Origin: Shimia sp. SK013
GTDB lineage: Bacteria > Pseudomonadota > Alphaproteobacteria > Rhodobacterales > Rhodobacteraceae
DNA: 64,000 nucleotides
Direction of reading: 5' to 3'
NCBI RefSeq assembly: GCF_001292625.1
Contig: NZ_LAJH01000009.1
Coordinates: 868,001 to 932,000 of the forward strand
The translations under genes and the position numbers were made by a program. The notes under the pieces are model-generated. The model did not search any database, was not told the origin of the DNA, and saw only the letters and a program-made list of their open reading frames with translations. Within the stretch, counting starts at the first letter, position 1; the number at the start of each line of letters is the position of its first letter. Of this stretch, positions 1 to 8,444 are shown piece after piece.

Positions 1-1291
1 TGCGCTGCCCGCGAAACAACTGCCAGCGCAGGTCTTTAATGGCATCACCATAATGTTGCCGGATCGACGGATCTTTGATCAGCTTGATCTTTTCGCGCAG
101 CGTCTTGTCCAGCGCGGCTTTGCGCTCGGGACTGTCAAACACCTTGCCTTCGATCTCGCGCCGCCACAGCAGGCTCACCATCGGTACGGCCTGATCCAGG
201 ACTTTCTGCACCGCACTTGGGCCTTTCGCGCGAATAAGATCATCAGGGTCTTGCCCTTCAGGCATAACCGCAAAGCGCAGCGATTTCCCTGCCTCCAGCA
301 GCGGCAAGGCAAGGTCAACAACCCGCATCGCCGCGCGAATACCCGCCTTGTCGCCATCAAGCGCAATGATCGGCTCATCGGAAATGCGCCACAAAAGCTG
401 CAACTGGTTGTCCGTCACCGCCGTGCCCAGCGGCGCAACCGATGCGCCAAAACCGGCTTCGGCCAAGGCAATCACATCCATGTAGCCTTCTGCCACGACC
501 AACGGCTGGCCCTTGCCCGCCGCTTCGCGCGCGGGTCCGTGGTGATAAAGGTTGCGCCCCTTGTCAAACAATTCGGTTTCCGGCGAGTTCAGGTATTTCG
601 CGTTGTCATTGGGATCCATCGCCCGGCCCCCAAAGGCCACGCAGCGTCCGCGCGCGTCGCGGATCGGAAACATAATGCGATTGCGAAAAACATCATACGG
701 CTTGCCACCCTTGCTGGACGGTTTGCCCAACCCTGCGCCGATGATCAGCTCCGGTTCCACGCCTTTGCCCGTCAGGTGATCCCAAAGGCCTTGCCAGCCG
801 TCCGGCGCAAAACCGATCTCAAACCGGTCCCGCGTCTGTTGCGTCAGCTTGCGTCGATCGAGATAATCCCGCGCCGCGCCGCCTGCCCCGGTGTTCAACA
901 TCAGGCGATAGTGCTGAACCGCAATCTCCATGACCTCGGCCAACTGCGTGCGTTTGTCGGCCTTTTGTTGCGCTTGCGGGTCACGTTCGGGCATCGGCAT
1001 CCCGGCCTCATCCGCCAGAATACGGATCGCTTCCATAAACCCGACGTTCTCGGTTTCCTGCACAAACCCGATCGCATCACCCTTGGCGTGACAGCCAAAG
1101 CAGTAATAAAATCCTTTGCGGTCATCTACATGAAATGACGCGGTTTTTTCGTGGTGAAACGGACACGGCGCCCACATGTCGCCCTTGCCCTGATTGGACT
1201 TGCGCTGATCCCACATCACCTTGCGCCCCACCACCTGTGTCAGGCTGGTGCGGCTGCGCAGTTCGTCAAGAAATCCGGGAGGCAAGCTCAT
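1..1291 (-). CDS. dnaG: DNA primase DnaG, N-terminal part (cut by window edge)
   Basis: This is primase, which makes the RNA primers for DNA replication. About 430 residues are present and the C-terminus lies outside the window. The N-terminus carries the CHC2-type zinc-binding domain: a CPFHHEKTASF segment followed by GFYYCFGCHAKGD, supplying the expected Cys/His ligands. The start is placed at the ATG that gives MSLPPGF, the usual family beginning; in-frame ATGs 9 and 12 bases upstream are alternatives. Its reading frame is open to the window edge. A perfect DnaA-box sequence lies about 70 bases upstream of the start. Confidence 0.95.
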   Translation of the reverse strand, partial: MSLPPGFLDELRSRTSLTQVVGRKVMWDQRKSNQGKGDMWAPCPFHHEKTASFHVDDRKGFYYCFGCHAKGDAIGFVQETENVGFMEAIRILADEAGMPMPERDPQAQQKADKRTQLAEVMEIAVQHYRLMLNTGAGGAARDYLDRRKLTQQTRDRFEIGFAPDGWQGLWDHLTGKGVEPELIIGAGLGKPSSKGGKPYDVFRNRIMFPIRDARGRCVAFGGRAMDPNDNAKYLNSPETELFDKGRNLYHHGPAREAAGKGQPLVVAEGYMDVIALAEAGFGASVAPLGTAVTDNQLQLLWRISDEPIIALDGDKAGIRAAMRVVDLALPLLEAGKSLRFAVMPEGQDPDDLIRAKGPSAVQKVLDQAVPMVSLLWRREIEGKVFDSPERKAALDKTLREKIKLIKDPSIRQHYGDAIKDLRWQLFRGQR

Positions 1292-1359
1292 AGCAGTCAT
1301 CATAAAGTGCCGACGCGGCCAAAGTCCATAGAACCCGGCCGCGCCTCATATCAGAAACT

Positions 1360-1368
1360 TGTGGATAA
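1360..1368 (-). promoter_or_regulatory. DnaA-box-like 9-mer upstream of dnaG
   Basis: TGTGGATAA on the plus strand is the reverse complement of the consensus DnaA box TTATCCACA. It lies in the short gap between dnaG and the next minus-strand gene. The match is seen directly. Binding is inference, since a 9-mer of this kind is expected by chance about once in a window of this size. Confidence 0.35.
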
Positions 1369-1379
1369 CCGCCCCGCGA

Positions 1380-1727
1380 TCAGCCCTTTTGAATGGCCTG
1401 AATGCGGTCCCAGCTTTCAAGGCATTGCGCCTCGGCTGTTTCGCCAAGATCGACCTTTTTCAGGTCGCGCTTTTTCTGGCTGTAAACAAAATCCACCACC
1501 TGTGGCATGGCCTCGGCCAAACCTTCCGGCCAATCCGGATTGGCTCCCATAACGGTCTCGACCGCTTCGTCTTGCTTGACCTTGTCCAGCCGTGCCTGCT
1601 GCACCGCACCCATGACCTCACCTTGTAGCTTGCACGAGTCCTCTTTCTCACCGGCCATCACTGGCCCCGCCAAAGAAACGCCCAGCGCCAAAGCCGCCGC
1701 ACCGCGTAGAAAAACAGAAACAGTCAT
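1380..1727 (-). CDS. Small secreted protein of unknown function
   Basis: This encodes a 115-residue protein beginning with a clear signal peptide (MTVSVFLRGAAALALGVSLA, cleavage likely after AGPVMA), so the mature form should be periplasmic. The mature part is charged and holds two cysteines, near its start (DSCKL) and near its end (EAQCL), that could form a disulfide. I chose the ATG at 1727 because the signal peptide starts there and an AGGTGAAGGA ribosome binding site precedes it; a longer in-frame extension lacks protein character. I do not recognise the family. It follows soxG by 34 bases on the same strand and may be cotranscribed with the sox genes. Confidence 0.75.
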   Translation of the reverse strand: MTVSVFLRGAAALALGVSLAGPVMAGEKEDSCKLQGEVMGAVQQARLDKVKQDEAVETVMGANPDWPEGLAEAMPQVVDFVYSQKKRDLKKVDLGETAEAQCLESWDRIQAIQKG

Positions 1728-1761
1728 GGGTCGTCCTTCACCTATTACACGCGCAAAAATG

Positions 1762-2313
1762 TCAGCCCGCGCCCCGCGCTGCAACCCCTTTCATCGCAGT
1801 CTCGAGTTCGTGAACCAATGTCACCGCCATCGACCGGAACGCCATGATCTGAAACGTGTTGTCGCCAACGCGCGTGATCGACACCATCAGATGCTGCATC
1901 ATCGTGCGCGCGGTATGGCCGCGCCTGAACGTACTTGCCCGCAAATCCACTGGCACCAATCGCGCGAGCACATCCTCGGCGCCGACGCCTTCCAGTCGAA
2001 CCACTGCCCAAGCATCGCTCTGGTCTGTGATCGCCGCAAATGTGCCCAGCGCCATATCGCTGTCCGGACCAATTAACATCGCTTGCCCTTGGCCAAACCA
2101 GACCGCCCGCGCGCCCTCTTTGCCGGTCGCGCGGTTGGCAGCCGGAAACGTCACGCCATGCGCCGCCTTTAACGCATCAGACAAGGCTTTCTCCTGTCCT
2201 TTAAAGGGCGCCAGCGACGTCATCGCGCCCGCATCCACTTCGCTTAGCGTTACACCGCCGGCCTTCACCGGCAACAGTCCCGCACAGGGCGTCTTTGCAC
2301 TCAACTCAGCCAC
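1762..2313 (-). CDS. soxG: Sarcosine oxidase gamma subunit
   Basis: This is the fourth subunit of heterotetrameric sarcosine oxidase, which oxidatively demethylates sarcosine to glycine and passes the one-carbon unit to tetrahydrofolate. The 183-residue protein has the family's features, including a C-terminal segment like HTARTMMQHLMVSI. The start is set at a GTG because an excellent AAGGAGG ribosome binding site lies seven bases upstream, although an in-frame ATG exists 48 bases earlier. It overlaps the end of soxA by eight bases, which suggests coupled translation in a soxB-soxD-soxA-soxG operon. Confidence 0.9.
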   Translation of the reverse strand: MAELSAKTPCAGLLPVKAGGVTLSEVDAGAMTSLAPFKGQEKALSDALKAAHGVTFPAANRATGKEGARAVWFGQGQAMLIGPDSDMALGTFAAITDQSDAWAVVRLEGVGAEDVLARLVPVDLRASTFRRGHTARTMMQHLMVSITRVGDNTFQIMAFRSMAVTLVHELETAMKGVAARGAG

Positions 2314-5236
2314 GTACGCGCCCTCCTTCAGGATCAAAGAACACCGGATCGCAAACTTCACATCGGGTCGTTACGCCGCGCAGATGGTCCACCATCATCA
2401 CCTCATCGCCATGCCGCGCCCGCCCGTTGCGCAAGAAGGCAAACCCAAGAAAACTCTGCATCGTCGGTGAGAACCCGACCGAGGTCGTATAGCCCAGCTC
2501 GTTTTCACGCGTTGGTTCTGCACCGACGTCAAACAGATGCGCGCCAGCTGTGAGTTGCTTGACCGGTCCAACCGGTTTCAACCCCACCAGCTGTTCTCGC
2601 TCATCGCCGTGCAATCCGGGCCGCTCGCTCATGGTCTTGCCGACACAGTCTTTTTTGGCGCTGACCATACGTCCCATGCCCACATCAAACGCCGTCGTCC
2701 GCCCGTGAATTTCCGCGTGGGTGATAAAGCCCTTCTCGATGCGCAACACATTGAGCGCTTCCATCCCGTACGCCCCACCGCCCATAGTCGCGGCCTTGGT
2801 AACCATCTTGCGATATAGGCTTTCACCATACCGCGCAGGCACCGCGATCTCATAGGCATGCTCGCCTGAGAACGAAATCCGAAACAGCCGGCCTTTGATG
2901 CCCTGCACGGTGATCTCGCCACATCCCATGAACGGGAAGCTGTCGTTGTCGATGTCTTCATTTACCAGCGTATTCAACAGCTCACGCGACTTCGGTCCCG
3001 CAACCGCAAACTGTGCCCATTGCTCGGTCGTGGAAATCATCGCCACGTCCAGTTCAGGCCGCAGGCATTGATGCACATATTCAAGATGCCGCATTACCGG
3101 CCCAGCCGCCGCCGTGGTGGTGGTCATCACAAAATGGCTCTCGCCCCACCGTGCTGTGGTGCCGTCATCCATCACGGTGCCATCTTCGCGCAGCATCAAA
3201 CCATATCGCACCCGCCCAACTTTGAGCGTGCTGAACATGTTGCAATAAACAAAATCAAGGAACTCTGCCGCATCAGCCCCCTGAATGTCGATCTTGCCCA
3301 ATGTGGACACGTCACAAATCCCGACAGCTTCGCGCACCATGGTCACTTCGCGATCACAGCTCTGCCGCCACGTGGTTTCGCCAGCCGCCGGATAGTAGCT
3401 CGGCCGATACCACAACCCAGCCTCGATCATGGGCGCACCGGCGTCGACGCTGGCCTTGTGGCTGGTGGTGAACCGCTGCGGCGCAAACCCGTCGCCCTGC
3501 GCACCCGCGCCCAGCGCAGCAATGCTCACCGGCACAAAAGGAGGACGGAACGTTGTGGTGCCCGTCTCGGGAATGCCGCGGCCGGTTGCATCCGCCAACA
3601 CCGCAAGTGCGCCGACGTTGGAGTTCTTGCCCTGATCAGGCGACATGCCCTGCGTGGTGTAGCGCTTCATATGCTCGACCGAGCGAAAGTTTTCTTTCGC
3701 GGCCTGCTTCACATCTTTGACGGTCACGTCGTTCTGAAAATCCAGCCACGCACGCCCCTTGCCGCCGACCGCCCACAAAGGTGTCACATTATACGGCGCG
3801 TCTTCGGCCGCTGGCACCTCAATCGCACCCACAGTCATGCCCAGCGCCTCAAGCGCGGCGCCTGCAGCCGCCGCGCCTTCGCGCAACGCTGCATGGGTTG
3901 AAAAGCTGCCCTGACAGGCTCCCGCAGTGGTCATGCCGGGGATCATGCCGTCTGTCGACACAAAGCTCTGAATGTCCTCGCGCCACACAGGCCGCCCGTT
4001 CATGTGGCACGTCAGATGCACACTCGGGTTCCAACCGCCTGACACGGCCAGACAATCTGTCGCCACCTTCTCCTCGCCGCTCATCGTGCGATAGGTCACG
4101 CTCTCAAGCGCCTTGCGCCCACCGGCGTTACAGACCTCGGCACCTTTGACCATCGGATAATCGCCACTGTCGGGCGCATCGCGTCGGCTGTCGATCACCA
4201 TCGCCACATGCACTCCGGCAGCGATCAGATCGCGTGCGGTTTTGTGACCGCTGTCGTTGTTGGAGAACACCGTCACCGCCTTACCCGGCGCCACGCCATA
4301 GCGGTTTACGTAGGTCCGCACCGCACTCGCCGTCATGATGCCCGGCCGGTCGTTGTTTTCAAAGGCAATCGGGCGCTCAATCGCTCCCGCGCAAAGGACC
4401 GAGCGTTTCGCAACAATGCGCCAAAAGCATTCCTTTGGCCGCCCGCCCGCATTGGCAAGGTGATGGCTCACCCTCTCAATCGCGCCGAATGTGCCCTGAT
4501 CATAGGCCCCTGTGACCGTGGTGCGGGTCATCAGACGTACATTTGGCATCGCCTCCAATTCGTCGACAGCCTGCGCCGCCCAGACCGCGCCACCCATGCC
4601 GCCAACGTCACCCGCATCCCCGTTCAAACGCCCGCCCATAAGGCTGTCTTCGTCGGCCAAGATCACCTCGGCGCCCGCGCGCGCCGCTGTCAAAGCCGCC
4701 ATAAGGCCGGATGGCCCTGCCCCGATCACCAAAAGGTCGCAGAAAGCAAATGCCTTTTCATAACTGTCGGGATTGTGCTGTTTGCTCAGCGCGCCCAAAC
4801 CGGCAGCGCGCCGGATGATGGGCTCATAAAACTTCTCCCAGAACGCCTTGGGCCACATGAACGTCTTGTAGTAAAACCCGGCCCCCAGAAACGGCGCCGC
4901 AAAATCATTCGCCGCCAACAGATCGACATCCAGAGTGGGCCAGCGGTTCTGGCTGCGCGTTTCAAGTCCTGCAAAAATTTCCTGCTGTGTGGCACGGATA
5001 TTCGGGTCCTGCTGCGCGCCACTGCCCACCGTGATCAGCGCATTGGCCTCTTCCGAACCTGCCCCCATCACACCACGCGGTCGATGATACTTAAAAGACC
5101 GCGCGACCAATTTCACATCATTGGCCAAAAGGGCGGACGCGACGGTATCGCCCGCATACCCATGCACCGGCTGTCCATCAAAGGCAAACGTCACCCGCTG
5201 GCTGCGATCCACCAAACCTTTTCCGTCAATCCTCAT
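2306..5236 (-). CDS. soxA: Sarcosine oxidase alpha subunit
   Basis: This is the large subunit (976 aa) of heterotetrameric sarcosine oxidase. Domains in order: an N-terminal 2Fe-2S-ferredoxin-like fold (residues about 10-90, including RSFKYHRPRG); a dinucleotide-binding pyridine-nucleotide oxidoreductase region with GAGPSG near residues 172-177; and a C-terminal aminomethyltransferase (GcvT-like) region that binds tetrahydrofolate. The ATG at 5236 is chosen because it overlaps the soxD stop as ATGA and gives MRIDGKGLVDRSQ, the usual beginning. Length and domain order are normal for the family. Confidence 0.95.
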   Translation of the reverse strand: MRIDGKGLVDRSQRVTFAFDGQPVHGYAGDTVASALLANDVKLVARSFKYHRPRGVMGAGSEEANALITVGSGAQQDPNIRATQQEIFAGLETRSQNRWPTLDVDLLAANDFAAPFLGAGFYYKTFMWPKAFWEKFYEPIIRRAAGLGALSKQHNPDSYEKAFAFCDLLVIGAGPSGLMAALTAARAGAEVILADEDSLMGGRLNGDAGDVGGMGGAVWAAQAVDELEAMPNVRLMTRTTVTGAYDQGTFGAIERVSHHLANAGGRPKECFWRIVAKRSVLCAGAIERPIAFENNDRPGIMTASAVRTYVNRYGVAPGKAVTVFSNNDSGHKTARDLIAAGVHVAMVIDSRRDAPDSGDYPMVKGAEVCNAGGRKALESVTYRTMSGEEKVATDCLAVSGGWNPSVHLTCHMNGRPVWREDIQSFVSTDGMIPGMTTAGACQGSFSTHAALREGAAAAGAALEALGMTVGAIEVPAAEDAPYNVTPLWAVGGKGRAWLDFQNDVTVKDVKQAAKENFRSVEHMKRYTTQGMSPDQGKNSNVGALAVLADATGRGIPETGTTTFRPPFVPVSIAALGAGAQGDGFAPQRFTTSHKASVDAGAPMIEAGLWYRPSYYPAAGETTWRQSCDREVTMVREAVGICDVSTLGKIDIQGADAAEFLDFVYCNMFSTLKVGRVRYGLMLREDGTVMDDGTTARWGESHFVMTTTTAAAGPVMRHLEYVHQCLRPELDVAMISTTEQWAQFAVAGPKSRELLNTLVNEDIDNDSFPFMGCGEITVQGIKGRLFRISFSGEHAYEIAVPARYGESLYRKMVTKAATMGGGAYGMEALNVLRIEKGFITHAEIHGRTTAFDVGMGRMVSAKKDCVGKTMSERPGLHGDEREQLVGLKPVGPVKQLTAGAHLFDVGAEPTRENELGYTTSVGFSPTMQSFLGFAFLRNGRARHGDEVMMVDHLRGVTTRCEVCDPVFFDPEGGRVRG

Positions 5237-5505
5237 GCGCTTGCCTCTTTCACTTTGGAGGCCAATTCGCATCCCAAAACCTCGTGCGTCACTGTGTTAC
5301 GTGTGACAACAATCCACGCGCCACAGCCGCCTTCGTGATACCAAAGGTCCCGCGTAACACCCGCTGGGTTGTCGCGGTTGTGCACATAGTCGTCCCAGAC
5401 AACATCGCTTGCTTCCGGATCAGGGCGCTGCAATGCCACCGCATCCCCGACATAGTAAAATTCGCGCCGGTCGCGCTCTCCGCAATTTGGACAGGTCAAT
5501 CTCAT
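5233..5505 (-). CDS. soxD: Sarcosine oxidase delta subunit
   Basis: This is the small zinc-binding subunit (90 aa) of sarcosine oxidase. The N-terminal MRLTCPNCGERDRREF contributes a Cys-X2-Cys pair, and the later GGCGAW segment a further cysteine, consistent with the zinc site known in this subunit. It lies 11 bases downstream of soxB and shares an ATGA overlap with soxA, the standard order for this operon. Confidence 0.95.
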   Translation of the reverse strand: MRLTCPNCGERDRREFYYVGDAVALQRPDPEASDVVWDDYVHNRDNPAGVTRDLWYHEGGCGAWIVVTRNTVTHEVLGCELASKVKEASA

Positions 5506-5516
5506 TGCGCGTCCCC

Positions 5517-6773
5517 CTAGTGCAAGTTGTGTTGAGAGCCGGTGCCCTCTTCGTCCATGATGCCAACGCCGGTGCGAAAGCGATCAAGACGGAATTTCTC
5601 GGCCACATCGTGGTGCTGATCGGTCGCCATCAAATGCGCCATGCACCAACCAGACGCAGGCACAGCTTTAAAGCCCCCGTAATTCCAGCCACAGTCGATA
5701 AACAGCCCCTCGACGCCGTCCATCTTGTCGATGATCGGGCTGCCGTCCGGCGTCATATCCATGATCCCGCCCCAACTGCGCAGCACTTTGGCTTTGCCAA
5801 TCATCGGCATCAGCGTCATGCCCGCTTCCATGACGTGCTCCTTCATCGGCAGGTTGCCGCGTTGCGCATAAGAGGAATAGAAATCCAGATCCCCGCCGAA
5901 TACCAAACCGCCTTTGTCGGATTGGCTGATATAAAAATGCCCCATGCCAAAGCTGATCACGTGATCAATCACCGGCTTCAACCCTTCGGTCACAAAGGCC
6001 TGCAACACATGGCTCTCGATCGGCAATCGCTGCCCCGCCATGCCTGCCACAAGACCCGACCGCCCCGCTGTGATGATGGCCACTTTCTTGGCCCGAATTG
6101 GCCCGCGTGAGGTCTGCACGCCTTTGACAACGCCACTCTCAATATCAATGCCAGTAACTTCGCAGTTTTGCACCAGATCGACCCCGCGATCGGACGCGCC
6201 GCGCGCATAGCCCCACGCCACTGCATCGTGGCGCGCGGTGCCGCCACGCGGATGGTAAAGCCCGCCATAAATCGGAAACCGCGTCTGGTCGAAATCAAGA
6301 TACGGCAAATGTTTGCGCACACCCTCTCGGTCCAGCAACACCGCATCATCGCCCTGGTTGATCATCATATTACCGCGTCGCGCAAACGCATCGCGTTGCC
6401 CGTCGCTGTGAAACAGATTGATCAACCCGCGCTGTGAATGCATCACGTTATAATTCAGGTCTTCCTCCAGACCTTCCCACAGCTTCAGCGAATGGGAATA
6501 GAATTCGGAATTGCCCTGCAGGAAATAGTTCGCGCGCACAATCGTGGTGTTTCGCCCGACATTGCCGCCACCAAGATAGCCTTTTTCCAGCACCGCGATA
6601 TTGGTCATGCCGTGGTTTTTGGCAAGGTAGTAGGCCGTCGACAACCCATGCCCGCCGCCGCCAATGATCACCATATCGTATTCGGGCTTGGGTTGGGCAT
6701 CGCGCCAATGCGCAGTCCATCCCTTGTTGCCGCTCAACCCCTCCGCCAGAACCTTCAGGCCGGAAAACCGCAT
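5517..6773 (-). CDS. soxB: Sarcosine oxidase beta subunit
   Basis: This is the catalytic flavoprotein subunit (418 aa), where sarcosine is oxidised. A Rossmann FAD motif, DMVIIGGGGHGLSTAYYLA, sits near residues 33-51. The segment RHDAVAW at about 181-187 aligns, from memory of the family, with the lysine-histidine site that carries the covalent FMN in characterised enzymes, with Arg here in place of Lys. It is the first gene of the soxBDAG operon. No folate-pathway genes follow in the window, so the one-carbon unit is presumably handled by genes elsewhere. Confidence 0.95.
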   Translation of the reverse strand: MRFSGLKVLAEGLSGNKGWTAHWRDAQPKPEYDMVIIGGGGHGLSTAYYLAKNHGMTNIAVLEKGYLGGGNVGRNTTIVRANYFLQGNSEFYSHSLKLWEGLEEDLNYNVMHSQRGLINLFHSDGQRDAFARRGNMMINQGDDAVLLDREGVRKHLPYLDFDQTRFPIYGGLYHPRGGTARHDAVAWGYARGASDRGVDLVQNCEVTGIDIESGVVKGVQTSRGPIRAKKVAIITAGRSGLVAGMAGQRLPIESHVLQAFVTEGLKPVIDHVISFGMGHFYISQSDKGGLVFGGDLDFYSSYAQRGNLPMKEHVMEAGMTLMPMIGKAKVLRSWGGIMDMTPDGSPIIDKMDGVEGLFIDCGWNYGGFKAVPASGWCMAHLMATDQHHDVAEKFRLDRFRTGVGIMDEEGTGSQHNLH

Positions 6774-6939
6774 CTGCTATCCTTTGCACCTCGCAGGGCC
6801 CAAGACCCGCTTTTCAAAAGCTAGGACCATACCCCCACGCACTTATGCGGTTTTTCGACAAAGAATGGCCCCTTCGCGACAGACTGCGTCGCAAAGAACA
6901 GATTTGCAATCGCTTGCAGCGGGACAACGAGAAAAGCAC

Positions 6940-7473
6940 CTAAAACGAGAATGTCAGCCCTAGCCCGGCCAAAGGCGCGACCTGATGAACGGCCCCTCCG
7001 GCATTTTTGGACCCGCCAGTATTGAGCGACACGCCTGTATCGACCTCTGCACCGGCAAAGACCGAAATACGGGTCCCCGGTCGCGGATCATAACTCAGAC
7101 CAAGCACCACCGGAATATTGCCATCCCAACTGTATGTGCCAAGAGCATCCCCACTGCCGGTGTAATACGCAGATAAGGTCAGCCCCAAGTCACGGCCCGC
7201 ATCATAACGCACAGTCAGGCGCGAATTCTGATCGCTTGAAACCGGCGCCTCAACGCTCAAATGCATGCGGTCCGAAATCTGCCACCGCGACATACTTTCA
7301 CTGGCCGGTAACGGCAAAAGAGCAAGTGGACGGCTTTTCGGTGACTCAGATGCGCTTTGCACCGGTCCTGCGGCCATGCGCGCAGCCGGCGCGAATGATT
7401 GCGCCGACGTCTGCGAGGTCAACGCGGCAAGTGTGACAATTGCGGCAAGCAATATCAGGGACATTCTGTCCAC
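6940..7473 (-). CDS. Small outer-membrane beta-barrel-like protein
   Basis: This encodes about 177 residues, beginning with a signal peptide (MSLILLAAIVTLAALTSQTSAQ) and ending in an aromatic GLGLTFSF terminus. The mature part alternates short hydrophobic strands (LTVRYDAGRDLGLTLSAYY, VVLGLSYDPRPGTRISVFAG), which together with a terminal Phe is typical of small outer-membrane barrels. A GTG at 7473 is preferred because AAGGAG lies seven bases before it; the ATG at 7464 (MSLILLA) is the alternative. The function is unknown. A degraded stretch of similar character lies just upstream. Confidence 0.6.
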   Translation of the reverse strand: MDRMSLILLAAIVTLAALTSQTSAQSFAPAARMAAGPVQSASESPKSRPLALLPLPASESMSRWQISDRMHLSVEAPVSSDQNSRLTVRYDAGRDLGLTLSAYYTGSGDALGTYSWDGNIPVVLGLSYDPRPGTRISVFAGAEVDTGVSLNTGGSKNAGGAVHQVAPLAGLGLTFSF

Positions 7474-7589
7474 AGAGAATCTCCTTTTGAGCCGGTTCCC
7501 CAACCCATAGCAAGCGCAGCTTAACAAAGGATCAAAACGCCAACGGCGCCCTTCCAAGGACCGCCTTCTCGTGCATGAAAGGAGTTCTA

Positions 7590-7810
7590 AAACGACCGCG
7601 AAAACGCCAGCCCGGCCAGCGAAAACCGGGTTTCTTCCCTCCGCGTCGCCAACCCCGCCCCCAATCGTCGGCCCCAATTGCCGGGCCGGTCCTCCACCGC
7701 CACGGCTCGGCGATTTGCCAATCCAGTAACAATGCAGGGAACATAGCCAAAGTGTCGGCTTCCAAGCCGGCGAAAGCGTTTCTTTGGCGTTCTGCCACTT
7801 TTACGCAGCT
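7590..7810 (-). pseudogene. Degraded relative of the neighbouring beta-barrel gene
   Basis: No intact gene fits this stretch, but on the minus strand pieces of a barrel-like protein appear in different frames. One frame reads FPALLLDWQIAEPWRWRTGP, resembling the SRWQISDRMHLS segment of the intact neighbour. A second frame reads GAGLATRREETRFSLAGLAF and ends with RSF and a stop, in the manner of a barrel C-terminus. I infer a frameshifted, internally deleted copy. The match to the neighbour is by eye and short. Confidence 0.35.
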
Positions 7811-7847
7811 GCCTTGAGGCAAGATCAAACCAGCGCCCGTTTTCAGG

Positions 7848-8441
7848 TTACGAAGTCGCCGCTTTGCGTTCCTCTTTGCTCAAAACGCGTGGCGTCACCA
7901 CCGGTGCGCCTTCGGCGTCAAAAAACGGTCCCTTTTTGGCATCGCCCCGCAACACCGCCGCAAAGTGGCGCGCCAGAACGTTGAACCCCGCCTTGTTGAA
8001 TCCATAATTCTTGATCGGCGGACCGGGCTCGGCACTTTCAGCGGAATTCACCGCAACCACCTTGCCCACGGCCTTCTGAACCGCATCCCCCTGCATCGTG
8101 TTCACAAACAGCCCCACAAACGAAAGCTTTGTGCTGCCAAGGGTGTTAAAAACCGGCGTGTCACAACAGGACGCATACCACCGGATCAGCCCACGAGGCG
8201 ACAAACGCATTGCCGCCAGATGATCCGCCCCTTTGGTAATTTCGACGCCTGACGGGGTGGTCTGAAAAATATCCGTGCCACCGCGTGGCAACAATGTGTC
8301 GCCAACACCCAACGCATGCGCGCCCGCCTGACAATCCTTGCAGTAACACTGCACATGCGAGCCCGTTTTCGGGCTCGCATCTTTCAGAACTGCGCTGAAC
8401 TCACCGCAACGGCAAGCAATCGCAATATCTGTCTTGGCCAT
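7848..8441 (-). CDS. GFA-like zinc protein (DUF6151 type)
   Basis: This 197-residue protein has cysteine pairs CRCGEF near residue 10 and CYCKDCQAG near residue 34, and a later CCDTPVFN, the pattern of the Gfa / CENP-V zinc-binding fold. Length and sequence resemble the DUF6151 branch. The biochemical function is unknown; members of this fold are often annotated as formaldehyde-activating enzymes without proof. It ends four bases downstream of the adjacent glutamate dehydrogenase on the same strand, so the two may be cotranscribed. Confidence 0.7.
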   Translation of the reverse strand: MAKTDIAIACRCGEFSAVLKDASPKTGSHVQCYCKDCQAGAHALGVGDTLLPRGGTDIFQTTPSGVEITKGADHLAAMRLSPRGLIRWYASCCDTPVFNTLGSTKLSFVGLFVNTMQGDAVQKAVGKVVAVNSAESAEPGPPIKNYGFNKAGFNVLARHFAAVLRGDAKKGPFFDAEGAPVVTPRVLSKEERKAATS

Positions 8442-8444
8442 ATC

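Noticed and set aside
53-1138. Long plus-strand open frame opposite dnaG
   Set aside because: It is antisense to clear primase sequence, and its composition (Arg/His/Gln-rich) is that of a shadow in GC-rich DNA.
4208-5338. Long plus-strand open frame opposite soxA
   Set aside because: It covers the opposite strand of strongly supported soxA and has no recognisable domain.
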